Part shown: one piece after another, positions 1-5,717 of the stretch
Layout of the letters: every line of letters begins with the position of its first letter
Numbering within the stretch: the first letter of the stretch is position 1
Made by a program: the position numbers and the translations under genes
The notes under the pieces: generated by a model
Seen by the model: only the letters and a program-made list of their open reading frames with translations
What the model was told of the DNA's origin: nothing
Databases searched by the model: none
NCBI GenBank assembly: GCA_029571495.1
Contig: JAKPSO010000128.1
Coordinates: 1-5,717 of the forward strand
DNA from: Pseudomonadota bacterium
Lineage (GTDB): Bacteria > Pseudomonadota > Gammaproteobacteria > Burkholderiales > Casimicrobiaceae
DNA: 5,717 nucleotides
Direction: 5' to 3'

Positions 1-6
1 AAGGAG
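1..6 (+). promoter_or_regulatory. Shine-Dalgarno site for the exported nitroreductase-like gene
   Basis: AAGGAG lies 7 bases before a GTG codon at 14-16. This near-consensus ribosome binding site, followed at once by a twin-arginine motif in the encoded protein, decides the GTG start. The promoter is outside the window. Confidence 0.8.
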
Positions 7-13
7 TCGCTCT

Positions 14-1192
14 GTGGATCGCCGCAATTTCGTTCGTTTGGTGGGTGGTGGTGTCATCACCGCCGTAACCGTAGGCGCGCTGCCTGGCTGCGCTAGCTTC
101 ACCGCATTTCCCGCGCAAGCGGTTGAGGCTTGGAACGGCCCGGGCGCTGAGACTGACGTGCGTCGCCGCGCTGTGGCGTTCGCCATCACCGCGCCGAACC
201 CACACAACATGCAGCCTTGGATCGTGGACCTGCGTGAACGTGATGTCATCACGCTTTACTGCGACAAGGAGCGATTGCTCGCCGAGTCCGATCCGTACGC
301 TCGTCAGATACTGATTGGCCACGGCTGTTTCATCGAACTGTTGGCACAGGCGCTCGGCGAGCAAGGCGTAGGCGCGCGGGTCAAACTGTGGCCACAGGGT
401 GAATTGCCGATGCAACTCACGGCGTGGGATCAACGGCCGGTGGCGCGCATCGAGTTGACGACTGGCGGCCAGCGCGACCCACTCTTCGCACATGTGCTCA
501 ATCGCCGGACCGCGCGTTGGGGTTACGACATGGCACGTCCTGTAAGTGCCGATGCGGTCAAGACCTTGCTCGCAAGCGCCGGGAGTACGATCGTCATGAC
601 TGGAGGTACGGTGGAAGCCGCTGCGGTGCAACGCCTTCGCGACATCGCACGTGAGGCGGGCCTAGTGGACAAGGCCGTTCCGCGCGTGGTTATTGAAACC
701 CTGGGCAAACTGCGCATCGGGTCGGCGGAAATCATTGCGCATCGCGACGGCGTCGCGCTGACAAATTTCCTTGCGCGATTTGCGGACACCTTTGGTTTGC
801 TCGACCGTAAGGCCGTGCCTGCTTTAGGTAGCCCTGCGGATAGGCAGATGACCGAGATGTACGTCACGACGAGTGCCGAGACGATGGGCTGGGTGTGGCT
901 GGTCACCGATGGTAACCAGCGCACGCAGCAAATCCATGTGGGCCGTGCGTTCGTTCGCATGCAGCTCAAGGCAACCGAAATGGGACTGGGGTTGCACCCC
1001 ATGAGTCAGGCGTTGCAGGAGTATCCTGAAATGGCGAGCTACTTCGAAGCCGCGCATCAGGCGGTGATCGGGAAACCGGCGCCGCGCACCGCGAGCGACA
1101 CGACGGTGCAAATGCTGTGCCGCATTGGCTACACCACGGAGCCCACGCCCGCTGCGCCGCGTCGGCCTGTTGCTAGTATTGTTCGCGCTTAA
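14..1192 (+). CDS. Tat-exported, probably lipid-anchored nitroreductase-like (Acg-type) flavoprotein
   Basis: A 392-residue protein with a GTG start set by AAGGAG 7 bases upstream. The N-terminus carries a twin-arginine motif (R3-R4-N-F-V), a hydrophobic stretch (residues 9-23) and LPGC ending at C26, which resembles a lipobox. I infer Tat export and lipid anchoring, although proline at -2 is not ideal. The mature part looks like the Acg-type branch of nitroreductases: APNPHNMQPW at 60-69 (the family's S/APSxHNxQPW-like FMN-binding segment), DPYARQ at 93-98, NRRTAR at 163-168 and HPMSQ at 328-332. Family members bind FMN; many lack a demonstrated substrate, and Acg itself may sequester flavin instead of reducing nitro compounds. 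Folded, cofactor-loaded export fits Tat. It is the first visible gene of a likely three-gene unit, 30 bases ahead of an ABA4-like membrane protein. The family call is firm, the lipoprotein call moderate, and the reaction unknown. Confidence 0.85.
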   Translation: MDRRNFVRLVGGGVITAVTVGALPGCASFTAFPAQAVEAWNGPGAETDVRRRAVAFAITAPNPHNMQPWIVDLRERDVITLYCDKERLLAESDPYARQILIGHGCFIELLAQALGEQGVGARVKLWPQGELPMQLTAWDQRPVARIELTTGGQRDPLFAHVLNRRTARWGYDMARPVSADAVKTLLASAGSTIVMTGGTVEAAAVQRLRDIAREAGLVDKAVPRVVIETLGKLRIGSAEIIAHRDGVALTNFLARFADTFGLLDRKAVPALGSPADRQMTEMYVTTSAETMGWVWLVTDGNQRTQQIHVGRAFVRMQLKATEMGLGLHPMSQALQEYPEMASYFEAAHQAVIGKPAPRTASDTTVQMLCRIGYTTEPTPAAPRRPVASIVRA

Positions 1193-1222
1193 AGTACAAA
1201 CAACGAGACGAGTGGTGAGCGC

Positions 1223-1681
1223 ATGAATTACGACCAACTTTTTCAAATGGCGAGCGCGCCGATGGCGTTGGCGTGGGCATTGCTCTGCGTGGGCTTGCTC
1301 GGTCCGGTGCGATGGCAGTCTGCGGCGCTTCTGATCGGCGGTCGTTTGCTGCCGCTTGTTTTATGCGTGGGCTACGTGATCGTGCTCGCATCTTCGTGGG
1401 GGGCACCGGGCGGATTCAATTCGCTGTCGCAGGTGGCGTTGCTCTTTTCGTCGAAAGGGGCGCTGCTCGCGGGTTGGATTCATTACCTTGCGTTCGATCT
1501 GCTCATTGGGCGTTGGCAGGTGGATCGTGTACTTGCCGTCGGGCGTCCTGTGTTGTTGCAGTGGTTGACGGTGCTGTGTCTGTTTGCAACGCTGATGTTC
1601 GGGCCGGCGGGGCTTCTGCTGTTCCTCGTTGTGTTCAAGCTAACGGAGCGCTCGCATCGCGCGTCCGTGGAGATGAAATGA
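1223..1681 (+). CDS. ABA4-like (DUF4281) integral membrane protein
   Basis: A 152-residue, very hydrophobic protein with about four membrane segments (residues 8-27, 35-58, 71-95 and 110-138). The diagnostic stretch is GWIHYLAFDLLIGRW at 84-98, with H87 and D92 inside or at the edge of helix 3. FGPAGLL at 126-132 follows in helix 4. Both match what I know of the ABA4-like family, named for the Arabidopsis plastid protein ABA4 needed for neoxanthin formation. Bacterial homologues have no established function, so no carotenoid role should be assumed. Length is normal for a bacterial member. The ribosome site is weak (GGTGAG at 1214-1219, only 3 bases before ATG), so translation may depend partly on ribosomes from the upstream gene, 30 bases away. 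Its stop overlaps the next start as ATGA, which suggests coupled synthesis with the following membrane protein. Confidence 0.85.
   Translation: MNYDQLFQMASAPMALAWALLCVGLLGPVRWQSAALLIGGRLLPLVLCVGYVIVLASSWGAPGGFNSLSQVALLFSSKGALLAGWIHYLAFDLLIGRWQVDRVLAVGRPVLLQWLTVLCLFATLMFGPAGLLLFLVVFKLTERSHRASVEMK
1669..1681 (+). promoter_or_regulatory. Shine-Dalgarno site and ATGA stop/start overlap coupling the two membrane genes
   Basis: GGAG at 1669-1672 lies 5 bases before ATG at 1678-1680. The TGA stop of the ABA4-like gene is 1679-1681, so the two codons share TG as ATGA. This fixes the start of the 293-residue protein and argues against in-frame extension back into the ABA4-like gene. Translational coupling is inferred from the overlap. 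Confidence 0.8.
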
Positions 1682-2559
1682 GCGAGACTTATTTGGACGG
1701 CGCTTCGCTGCGCAAAGCGAAACACGGATTAGGCACTACGGCCACCTTCTGGCGCGAGATAGTGCGATGCTCGCCCGCGCTGGCATGGACAGGGGCGGCG
1801 CTGGTGGCGTGGTCGTGCATGACGGCGCTGCTGCCGCTCGTCGATGAGCGAACATTTCAGGGCGTCAGCGTATGGCTCAAACCGTGGAAGTTTCAAGTTT
1901 CCGTCGGCACCTACTTGTTGACGTTGGCGCTGTTTCTCGCGTGGCTTCCGGTGTCGTCACGCGAAGGCCGAGCCGGACGGTATGTTGTGTGGGCGGCCAT
2001 TGGCGGTGGCCTCTTCGAAGCGCTTTACATCACCTGGCAGGGCGCGCACGCACAGGCGTCGCACTACAACCTATCATCGTCACTCTATGCGTCCCTGTAC
2101 ACACTCATGGGTATCGGCGCAGTGCTCATGAATCTAACGTCGGGCGTGCTTGGAGTGCTCGTGTTCAAGAGTCCGCAGGTTGCCATGTCGCGCTCAATGC
2201 GCCACGCAATTGGCTGGGGTTTGATCATCACTTGCGTCCTTGGCACAGCCACAGGCGGTTACCTCGGCTCGCGCGCAATGACCGGTGGTCACTGGGTCGG
2301 TGGCAGCGCCACTGATGCGGGCGGCCTCGCGATTTTTCACTGGTCGCGTCACGGCGGAGACTTGCGCGTGGCGCACTTTTTCGCGATTCACGCGATGCAC
2401 TTTTTGCCAATAGTGGGTTGGATGCTGGCACGGCTATCGCCTAGCGAGAATAGCGAAGCTGCGCGTACGCGAGTCATCTGGTGCGCGGGCGTGTTGCTCT
2501 GTGTCGTTTGCGGCGCGACGTTTTTGCAGGCGCTGCGCGGCCACCCATTTCTGGTATGA
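1678..2559 (+). CDS. Uncharacterised polytopic membrane protein (293 aa) with histidine-rich conserved-looking motifs
   Basis: A 293-residue protein starting at the ATGA overlap behind GGAG. I recognise the pattern from uncharacterised bacterial membrane proteins but know no assigned function or gene name. After a cytoplasm-like N-terminus (1-30) there are about seven hydrophobic segments: roughly 33-55, 72-92, 101-120, 138-162, 176-196, 232-251 and 264-283. Motifs that resemble family hallmarks are WLKPWKF at 66-72, E114 followed by QGAHAQASHYN at 121-131, a soluble stretch HWSRHGGDLR at 221-230 leading into AHFFAIHAMHFLP at 232-244, and LQALRGHPF at 283-291. Histidines at 124, 129, 221, 225, 233, 238 and 241 could bind a metal, haem or quinone, but that is speculation. 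Coupling to the ABA4-like gene suggests joint function or a shared membrane location. It ends 39 bases from the convergent beta-helix gene. Confidence 0.8.
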   Translation: MSETYLDGASLRKAKHGLGTTATFWREIVRCSPALAWTGAALVAWSCMTALLPLVDERTFQGVSVWLKPWKFQVSVGTYLLTLALFLAWLPVSSREGRAGRYVVWAAIGGGLFEALYITWQGAHAQASHYNLSSSLYASLYTLMGIGAVLMNLTSGVLGVLVFKSPQVAMSRSMRHAIGWGLIITCVLGTATGGYLGSRAMTGGHWVGGSATDAGGLAIFHWSRHGGDLRVAHFFAIHAMHFLPIVGWMLARLSPSENSEAARTRVIWCAGVLLCVVCGATFLQALRGHPFLV

Positions 2560-2598
2560 CGGCGCGCAGCACTGTCGCGAGCCAGAATCGCTCGTATC

Positions 2599-4506
2599 CT
2601 AGAACGTCATCGCGCAACGCGTGTTGATGTTGCCGCGGATCGCAGTCGCCGTTGTGAACTGTGCGCCTGCGGGCACGGTGATGCCGCCGAGCAGCGCCGA
2701 ATCGGGCACGCCGAGCATGAGGCGTACCAGGGTGAGGCCGTCGACGAGCGCCGTCGGCGCGGGCGCTGCGCGACCCACGACGTCGTAGTTGCTAGCGTTG
2801 CCGATGAAGCTTTCTACCAACGCAGGCGTGGTGCGCGTGCCGGAAAGTGCGAGCCCAGAGGTCAATGCGGTGGCGCGGAAACCCAACAGGTAGCGCGCGA
2901 GCAGAACCCCGTCGCGCGCGCTCTCACCCGCAACGCCATTGCCGTCCACATCAAGGCACGTATTGACCGGAGCCGCGCCGAACTCGAATGCACCGATGTC
3001 AGGTGCCGCACCCACGCTACGCGCGTAACCTGCGCCGCGCTGGTCAGTCGCCGCGTTGAGCGTGTTGCGCCCCTTGTCGATGGCTGGGCTGGCAGCAAGC
3101 AGGGCGTGTGTGCGCGTCAGGCCACCGTTGTTCGCGAGCGGCGCGAGTTGTGCGGGGACGCCAGTGAGGTTCGCGTTGCCGTTGATCGTGAACGACGGGT
3201 TGTAGGATTGAACGAGACTGTTGTTCACCGTCAGCGGCAAAATCGCTGCACCATTGACAAAGAGATTCAGGTCGGGCGCCGTGCCAACAGGCGCGGTGTT
3301 TCCCGCGAGAATGCTGCTCTCGATGATGACTTGATTGGGCAAATTATTCGTAGCCGGAGTGCCCGACGTAACGCCGTTTTCGATGCGCAAGCCACCGCTG
3401 CCTGACGTCGCTCCGAGTGCCGCGTTCGCGGCGATCGTGGAATTCGCAAGTACAGCGAGCACGTTGCCGTAGAGGCTGATCCCCCCACCCGTAGTGCGCG
3501 CCGAGTTGCCTGAAACCGTGCTCTCGTAAAGCGTGATCGAGCCTTGGCCGTCGCTCGTTTGCGCTGACGGCGACTCATTGGCCGCAAGAATTCCACCGCC
3601 GTATTCGGCAGTGTTGTTGGAGACTTCGGTGCGAATCAAAATCGTCGTCGCTGCAGTGGGGAACCCGTCAAGCCAAGAAGACAAAATGCCGCCACCGTTA
3701 CGCGTTAGCGCGGTGTTGCCGGAGATGACGGAGTCGGTGATCGTGACCGTGCCCGGCATGTAGTTCGTCAAACCGCCGCCGAAGCGCTCGGCCGTGTTGT
3801 TCAAAATTCGCACACGCGCGAGCGATGCGGACACCGTGCCGTTGGTCGGAAACGTTGCGTCAAGCGAGAGCATTAACCCGCCGCCGTTAACGGAGGTTGC
3901 CGCGCCTGCGCAGACCGACGAGTTGTTGCTAATCACGGAATCGCTCATGGCGAATGTTTGTCCGCTCAATGTCGGGAACCAGCCGATGCCGCCGGCGTTG
4001 CGCGCCGACGTGTTTCCGTCGACCTCAAGATTACTCAGCGTTACAGACTCCAACGCCGCAATCGCGCCGCCACTGGTGCCGGACGCGGCGGGGCAGGTCC
4101 CGGCAGGATTGCTTGCTGTCGCGTTGCCCGCGGTCAAACGCAAGCCGCTGAGCGTAACCGGCGAATCGGACGTCGAATTGCCGTCGTTGATCGCGAAGAT
4201 GCGACTGCTGTTGTTGCCGGAAATCGTGAGCTGCGCGGGGCCGGGGCCGTTGATGGTGAGCGCCTTGTCGATCACGATTTGGCCAGTGGTCAGCGTGATG
4301 GTGCCGGTCACCGCGAAATTGATGGTGTCGCCCGCCGTTGCCGCAGCGACCGCAGCGCGTAGCGAACCCGCGCCGGAATCGGCCGTGTTGGTCACCGTGA
4401 TTGTGGCCGCGTTGACGGTCGCAGCGCAGGTCGCGAGCGCGACGATGCTGGTGGTGAAAAGCGCGCGCATCAACGGCGCGCGGTTGCAGCGTGGCTGGCT
4501 TCGCAT
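2599..4506 (-). CDS. Secreted right-handed beta-helix protein with choice-of-anchor Q module and dockerin-like tail
   Basis: A 635-residue exported protein. The signal peptide is residues 1-33 (h-region 15-29, likely cleavage after V-N-A33). The mature N-terminus, ITVTNTADSGAGSLR at 36-50 followed by GDTINF at 59-64, is the typical opening of secreted pectin-lyase-fold repeat proteins. Residues 160-375 carry repeated coils of the form 'S.vsgNta...GGGi'. SPAIDKG at 473-479, TDQRG at 487-491 and PDIGAFEFG at 502-510 form the choice-of-anchor Q segment. The tail has DVDGNG at 519-524 and DGVLLARYLLGFR at 532-544, echoed by DGLTLVRLMLGV at 589-600, resembling a dockerin-type duplicated calcium-binding helix pair whose second half is degenerate. 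Surface or extracellular location is inferred; adhesion or polysaccharide binding is possible, and no catalytic residues are evident. The start at 4506 has GGGGA 10 bases upstream; ATG at 4468-4470 (residue 13) is an alternative without such a site. Confidence 0.85.
   Translation of the reverse strand: MRSQPRCNRAPLMRALFTTSIVALATCAATVNAATITVTNTADSGAGSLRAAVAAATAGDTINFAVTGTITLTTGQIVIDKALTINGPGPAQLTISGNNSSRIFAINDGNSTSDSPVTLSGLRLTAGNATASNPAGTCPAASGTSGGAIAALESVTLSNLEVDGNTSARNAGGIGWFPTLSGQTFAMSDSVISNNSSVCAGAATSVNGGGLMLSLDATFPTNGTVSASLARVRILNNTAERFGGGLTNYMPGTVTITDSVISGNTALTRNGGGILSSWLDGFPTAATTILIRTEVSNNTAEYGGGILAANESPSAQTSDGQGSITLYESTVSGNSARTTGGGISLYGNVLAVLANSTIAANAALGATSGSGGLRIENGVTSGTPATNNLPNQVIIESSILAGNTAPVGTAPDLNLFVNGAAILPLTVNNSLVQSYNPSFTINGNANLTGVPAQLAPLANNGGLTRTHALLAASPAIDKGRNTLNAATDQRGAGYARSVGAAPDIGAFEFGAAPVNTCLDVDGNGVAGESARDGVLLARYLLGFRATALTSGLALSGTRTTPALVESFIGNASNYDVVGRAAPAPTALVDGLTLVRLMLGVPDSALLGGITVPAGAQFTTATAIRGNINTRCAMTF
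3388..4026 (-). repeat. Tandem degenerate beta-helix coils within the secreted protein
   Basis: At protein level, a unit of about 30-37 residues recurs, each with an N(N/T)(T/S)A-like turn followed by a GGG(I/L) turn: GNTSARNAGGI (164-174), NNSS...NGGGL (194-211), NNTAERFGGGL (236-246), GNTALTRNGGGI (263-274), NNTAEYGGGI (297-306), GNSARTTGGGI (333-343) and a decayed copy with SGSGGL (368-373). Asparagine ladders and glycine turns at this spacing are typical of right-handed parallel beta-helices. The DNA copies have diverged, so this is an old protein repeat. Confidence 0.75.
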
Positions 4507-4516
4507 GTGCAGAATG

Positions 4517-4521
4517 TCCCC
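4517..4521 (-). promoter_or_regulatory. Weak Shine-Dalgarno-like site for the beta-helix gene
   Basis: Read on the minus strand, GGGGA lies 10 bases before the ATG at 4506-4504. It is weak and slightly distant, but the internal ATG at 4470-4468 has only GC-rich sequence without a purine core. It therefore favours the longer signal peptide. Confidence 0.4.
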
Positions 4522-4580
4522 GGAAATGTAATGAACGTTTTCGCTATCGCGCGCGCTGATCCCCTACGGCGCGGCTGGCG

Positions 4581-4586
4581 ATTATA
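4581..4586 (-). promoter_or_regulatory. Candidate sigma70 -10 box (TATAAT) for the beta-helix gene
   Basis: A perfect TATAAT reads on the minus strand in an otherwise GC-rich gap. Transcription would start near 4574-4576, giving a leader of about 70 bases before the ATG at 4506. At 16-18 base spacing the -35 position reads like AAAAGC, far from TTGACA, and there is no TG extension. The promoter would therefore be weak or activator-dependent. Confidence 0.5.
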
Positions 4587-4610
4587 CGGCTTGCACCGAT
4601 GTGGCTTTTG

Positions 4611-4623
4611 GGCGCAAAGCGCC
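4611..4623. promoter_or_regulatory. Perfect palindrome GGCGC-AAA-GCGCC upstream of the -10 box
   Basis: Five-base arms flank a three-base centre. Relative to a start near 4575 it spans about -36 to -48, where an activator site or an operator abutting the -35 region would sit. Neither strand has a T-run after it (minus-strand reading continues CAAAAGCC), so it is a poor intrinsic terminator for the LysR gene that ends at 4725. Its function is inferred only. Confidence 0.3.
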
Positions 4624-4724
4624 GTCAGGCAGTCTTTGCATAAAAGAAAATACAAATGTCGACTTGCGTGAAAAATGCGCTGTAACGGCTGTTTGCCAGT
4701 CGCTTCGCCGAAAAAGCTGTAAGC

Positions 4725-5660
4725 CTAATCCGACATGCGCTGCGTTCCGGAACCGCTGACGACGCGCCACAACGCTTCCGCCGCATCGGTCAGCGTCACT
4801 CGTGGACGAATGAGGCGAATTTCGATCGGCACTTGCCACGCCTTTCCGGCGGCCGGCGTCAACCGCCCCGCATCTATGTCCTGCGCGACCAAGCTCTGCG
4901 GAAGCCAAGCCACGCCGCGTCCTTCGATCGCCATTGTTTTCAAAAGCACCGCGTGGTGCGAAGTGAAGACGGTCGCAAAACCTGCCGACGCGAATTTCTC
5001 GCGCATTACCGAGCGCATGATTTGCCCGATGCCGGAACCTTCGCCGTACGCGAGCACCGGCAACGCCGTCGATTTCGCCGTGATCGTGTGCAGCGCTTTG
5101 CCGCCGCGCGCCGCGGACACTGGCACCAACACATCATTGCCGACTGTCACAAACGTGAATTGCGTTTCGTCCAAACGACCAGGCACGGCGTGATGACCGT
5201 GACACAACAGAAACTGCGCGCGCCGTTGCAGCATCAAGTCTTCGCACGCCGCGAAACTATCTGAGACCATCTGAATCGGCCCGACGCTGATGCGGCCCTC
5301 AAGTCCGCTGAGCCACGCCGGGAAGAAAGTAAGCGAAAGCGCGTGCGTCGCCGCAAATTGCAAACTCACCGCGGCTTGCTCGTGCGCGGCGCGGGCGGAG
5401 TGGCGTGAGCTTTCGAGGCGCTGCAACGTGTCCTCGATCTCGGGGCGAATTCGCGCGCCCGCCGCTGTGAGCGCCACCGGATGCGTCGCGCGGTCGAAAA
5501 GCGCAACGCCCACCCATTCTTCGAGCGATTTGATGTGGCGGCTGAATGCAGGCTGCGCAATGTTTCGCGCCTGCGCCGCGCGCGAAAAATTCCCCGTTTC
5601 GGCGAGCGCCAAAAAGTCTTCTAACCAATCAAGATCAAGCGGTCGATTACCGGGGCCCAT
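4725..5660 (-). CDS. LysR-type transcriptional regulator, HypT/YjiE-like branch
   Basis: A 311-residue protein, normal length for LysR regulators. The winged helix-turn-helix is residues 9-68: LDLDWLEDFLALAETGNFS starts it, FSRAAQARNIAQPAFSRHIK at 25-44 is the recognition region, and LFDR (54-57) and LTAAG (64-68) close it. A linker helix at 72-95 leads to a substrate-binding-like effector domain from about 98 to 300, with AATHALSL at 103-110 and LLKTMAIEGRGVAWLPQSL at 239-257. The N-terminal pattern with AFSR in place of the usual AVS, and the last two motifs, resemble E. coli HypT (YjiE), a hypochlorite-responsive regulator. Whether this protein senses oxidants is unknown. No clear Shine-Dalgarno precedes ATG 5660, but the domain begins right after it. 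The target could be the beta-helix gene 218 bases downstream, itself, or a divergent gene beyond the window. Confidence 0.9.
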   Translation of the reverse strand: MGPGNRPLDLDWLEDFLALAETGNFSRAAQARNIAQPAFSRHIKSLEEWVGVALFDRATHPVALTAAGARIRPEIEDTLQRLESSRHSARAAHEQAAVSLQFAATHALSLTFFPAWLSGLEGRISVGPIQMVSDSFAACEDLMLQRRAQFLLCHGHHAVPGRLDETQFTFVTVGNDVLVPVSAARGGKALHTITAKSTALPVLAYGEGSGIGQIMRSVMREKFASAGFATVFTSHHAVLLKTMAIEGRGVAWLPQSLVAQDIDAGRLTPAAGKAWQVPIEIRLIRPRVTLTDAAEALWRVVSGSGTQRMSD

Positions 5661-5692
5661 AGGTTCGCAATCGTTGTGCAGCGGTCTTTTGC

Positions 5693-5702
5693 ATAGTTCT
5701 AT
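5693..5702. promoter_or_regulatory. Small palindrome ATAG-TT-CTAT upstream of the LysR gene
   Basis: An inverted repeat with four-base arms lies 32 bases before the LysR start. LysR regulators commonly bind AT-rich dyads between themselves and a divergent target, so this may be part of an autoregulatory operator. It overlaps a TTGCAT that could be a -35 box for a rightward promoter. Such a short dyad could be chance. Confidence 0.2.
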
Positions 5703-5717
5703 CTGTTTCGGGTATTA

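Noticed and set aside
523..1002. A 159-codon minus-strand open frame inside the nitroreductase-like gene
   Set aside because: It is antisense to a gene with clear family motifs along its length and shows no domain, start signal or neighbour logic of its own.
1273..1677. In-frame N-terminal extension of the 293-residue membrane protein back to 1273
   Set aside because: The extension would overlap almost the whole ABA4-like gene, its translation is unlike a membrane or soluble domain, and the ATGA start at 1678 has a good GGAG site.
2577..2595. Short hairpin CGAGC-N7-GCTCG in the convergent gap
   Set aside because: The stem is five bases with no T-run on either side, so it is not a convincing intrinsic terminator; ends of these two transcripts cannot be assigned from sequence.
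2599..4506. Idea that the beta-helix protein is an autotransporter or cellulosomal enzyme
   Set aside because: There is no C-terminal outer-membrane barrel, no catalytic pectate lyase motif and no cohesin gene nearby; the beta-helix and dockerin-like tail alone do not support either.
3794..4531. A 245-codon open frame on the plus strand, antisense to the beta-helix gene
   Set aside because: It is an open shadow of a GC-rich repetitive gene. The translation has no recognisable domain or motif and no ribosome site, while the minus-strand protein has a signal peptide, repeats and known modules.
4660..4724. Possible terminator after the LysR gene (imperfect stem around CGACTG...CAGCCG, with a T5 run further on)
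   Set aside because: The stem has a mismatch and the T-run begins more than ten bases after it, so the geometry is wrong for an intrinsic terminator.
1..5717. Mobile element, CRISPR, phage or defence-island content
   Set aside because: No transposase, integrase, terminal repeats, regular direct repeats or nuclease/helicase genes are visible, and base usage looks uniform across the window.

Overview
This is a GC-rich (roughly 60% by eye), densely coded stretch. It most resembles the chromosome of a free-living proteobacterium, and I lean towards Betaproteobacteria. That rests on the LysR regulator, the Tat-exported lipoprotein, and a secreted beta-helix protein with a 'DxDxNG...DG..L.RYLLGFR' tail, a combination I associate with environmental beta/gammaproteobacteria. 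The placement is inference. There are no RNA genes, CRISPR arrays, insertion sequences, phage genes or attachment sites.

Positions 1-2559 (+ strand) hold three tightly packed genes that look like one transcription unit. The first is a Tat-exported, probably lipid-anchored nitroreductase-like flavoprotein (14-1192, GTG start behind AAGGAG). The second, 30 bases later, is a four-helix ABA4-like (DUF4281) membrane protein (1223-1681). The third is an uncharacterised 293-residue polytopic membrane protein (1678-2559) whose ATG overlaps the previous stop as ATGA. The spacing implies co-expression and translational coupling of the two membrane proteins. A membrane-associated redox or lipid/carotenoid role is conceivable but unproven.

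Positions 2560-2598 are a 39-base convergent gap with no convincing terminator. Positions 2599-4506 (- strand) encode a secreted right-handed beta-helix protein with a choice-of-anchor Q module and a dockerin-like C-terminal tail. Its 218-base upstream region (4507-4724) contains a perfect TATAAT -10 box and a GGCGC-AAA-GCGCC palindrome just upstream of it.

Positions 4725-5660 (- strand) encode a LysR-type regulator related to the HypT/YjiE branch. The last 57 bases (5661-5717) are its upstream region, with a small palindrome and perhaps the beginning of a divergent promoter; any divergent target gene lies outside the window.

The region is mostly ordinary. The best leads for something undescribed are the coupled ABA4-like/293-residue membrane pair behind an exported flavoprotein, and the conserved-looking histidine-rich motifs of the 293-residue protein.
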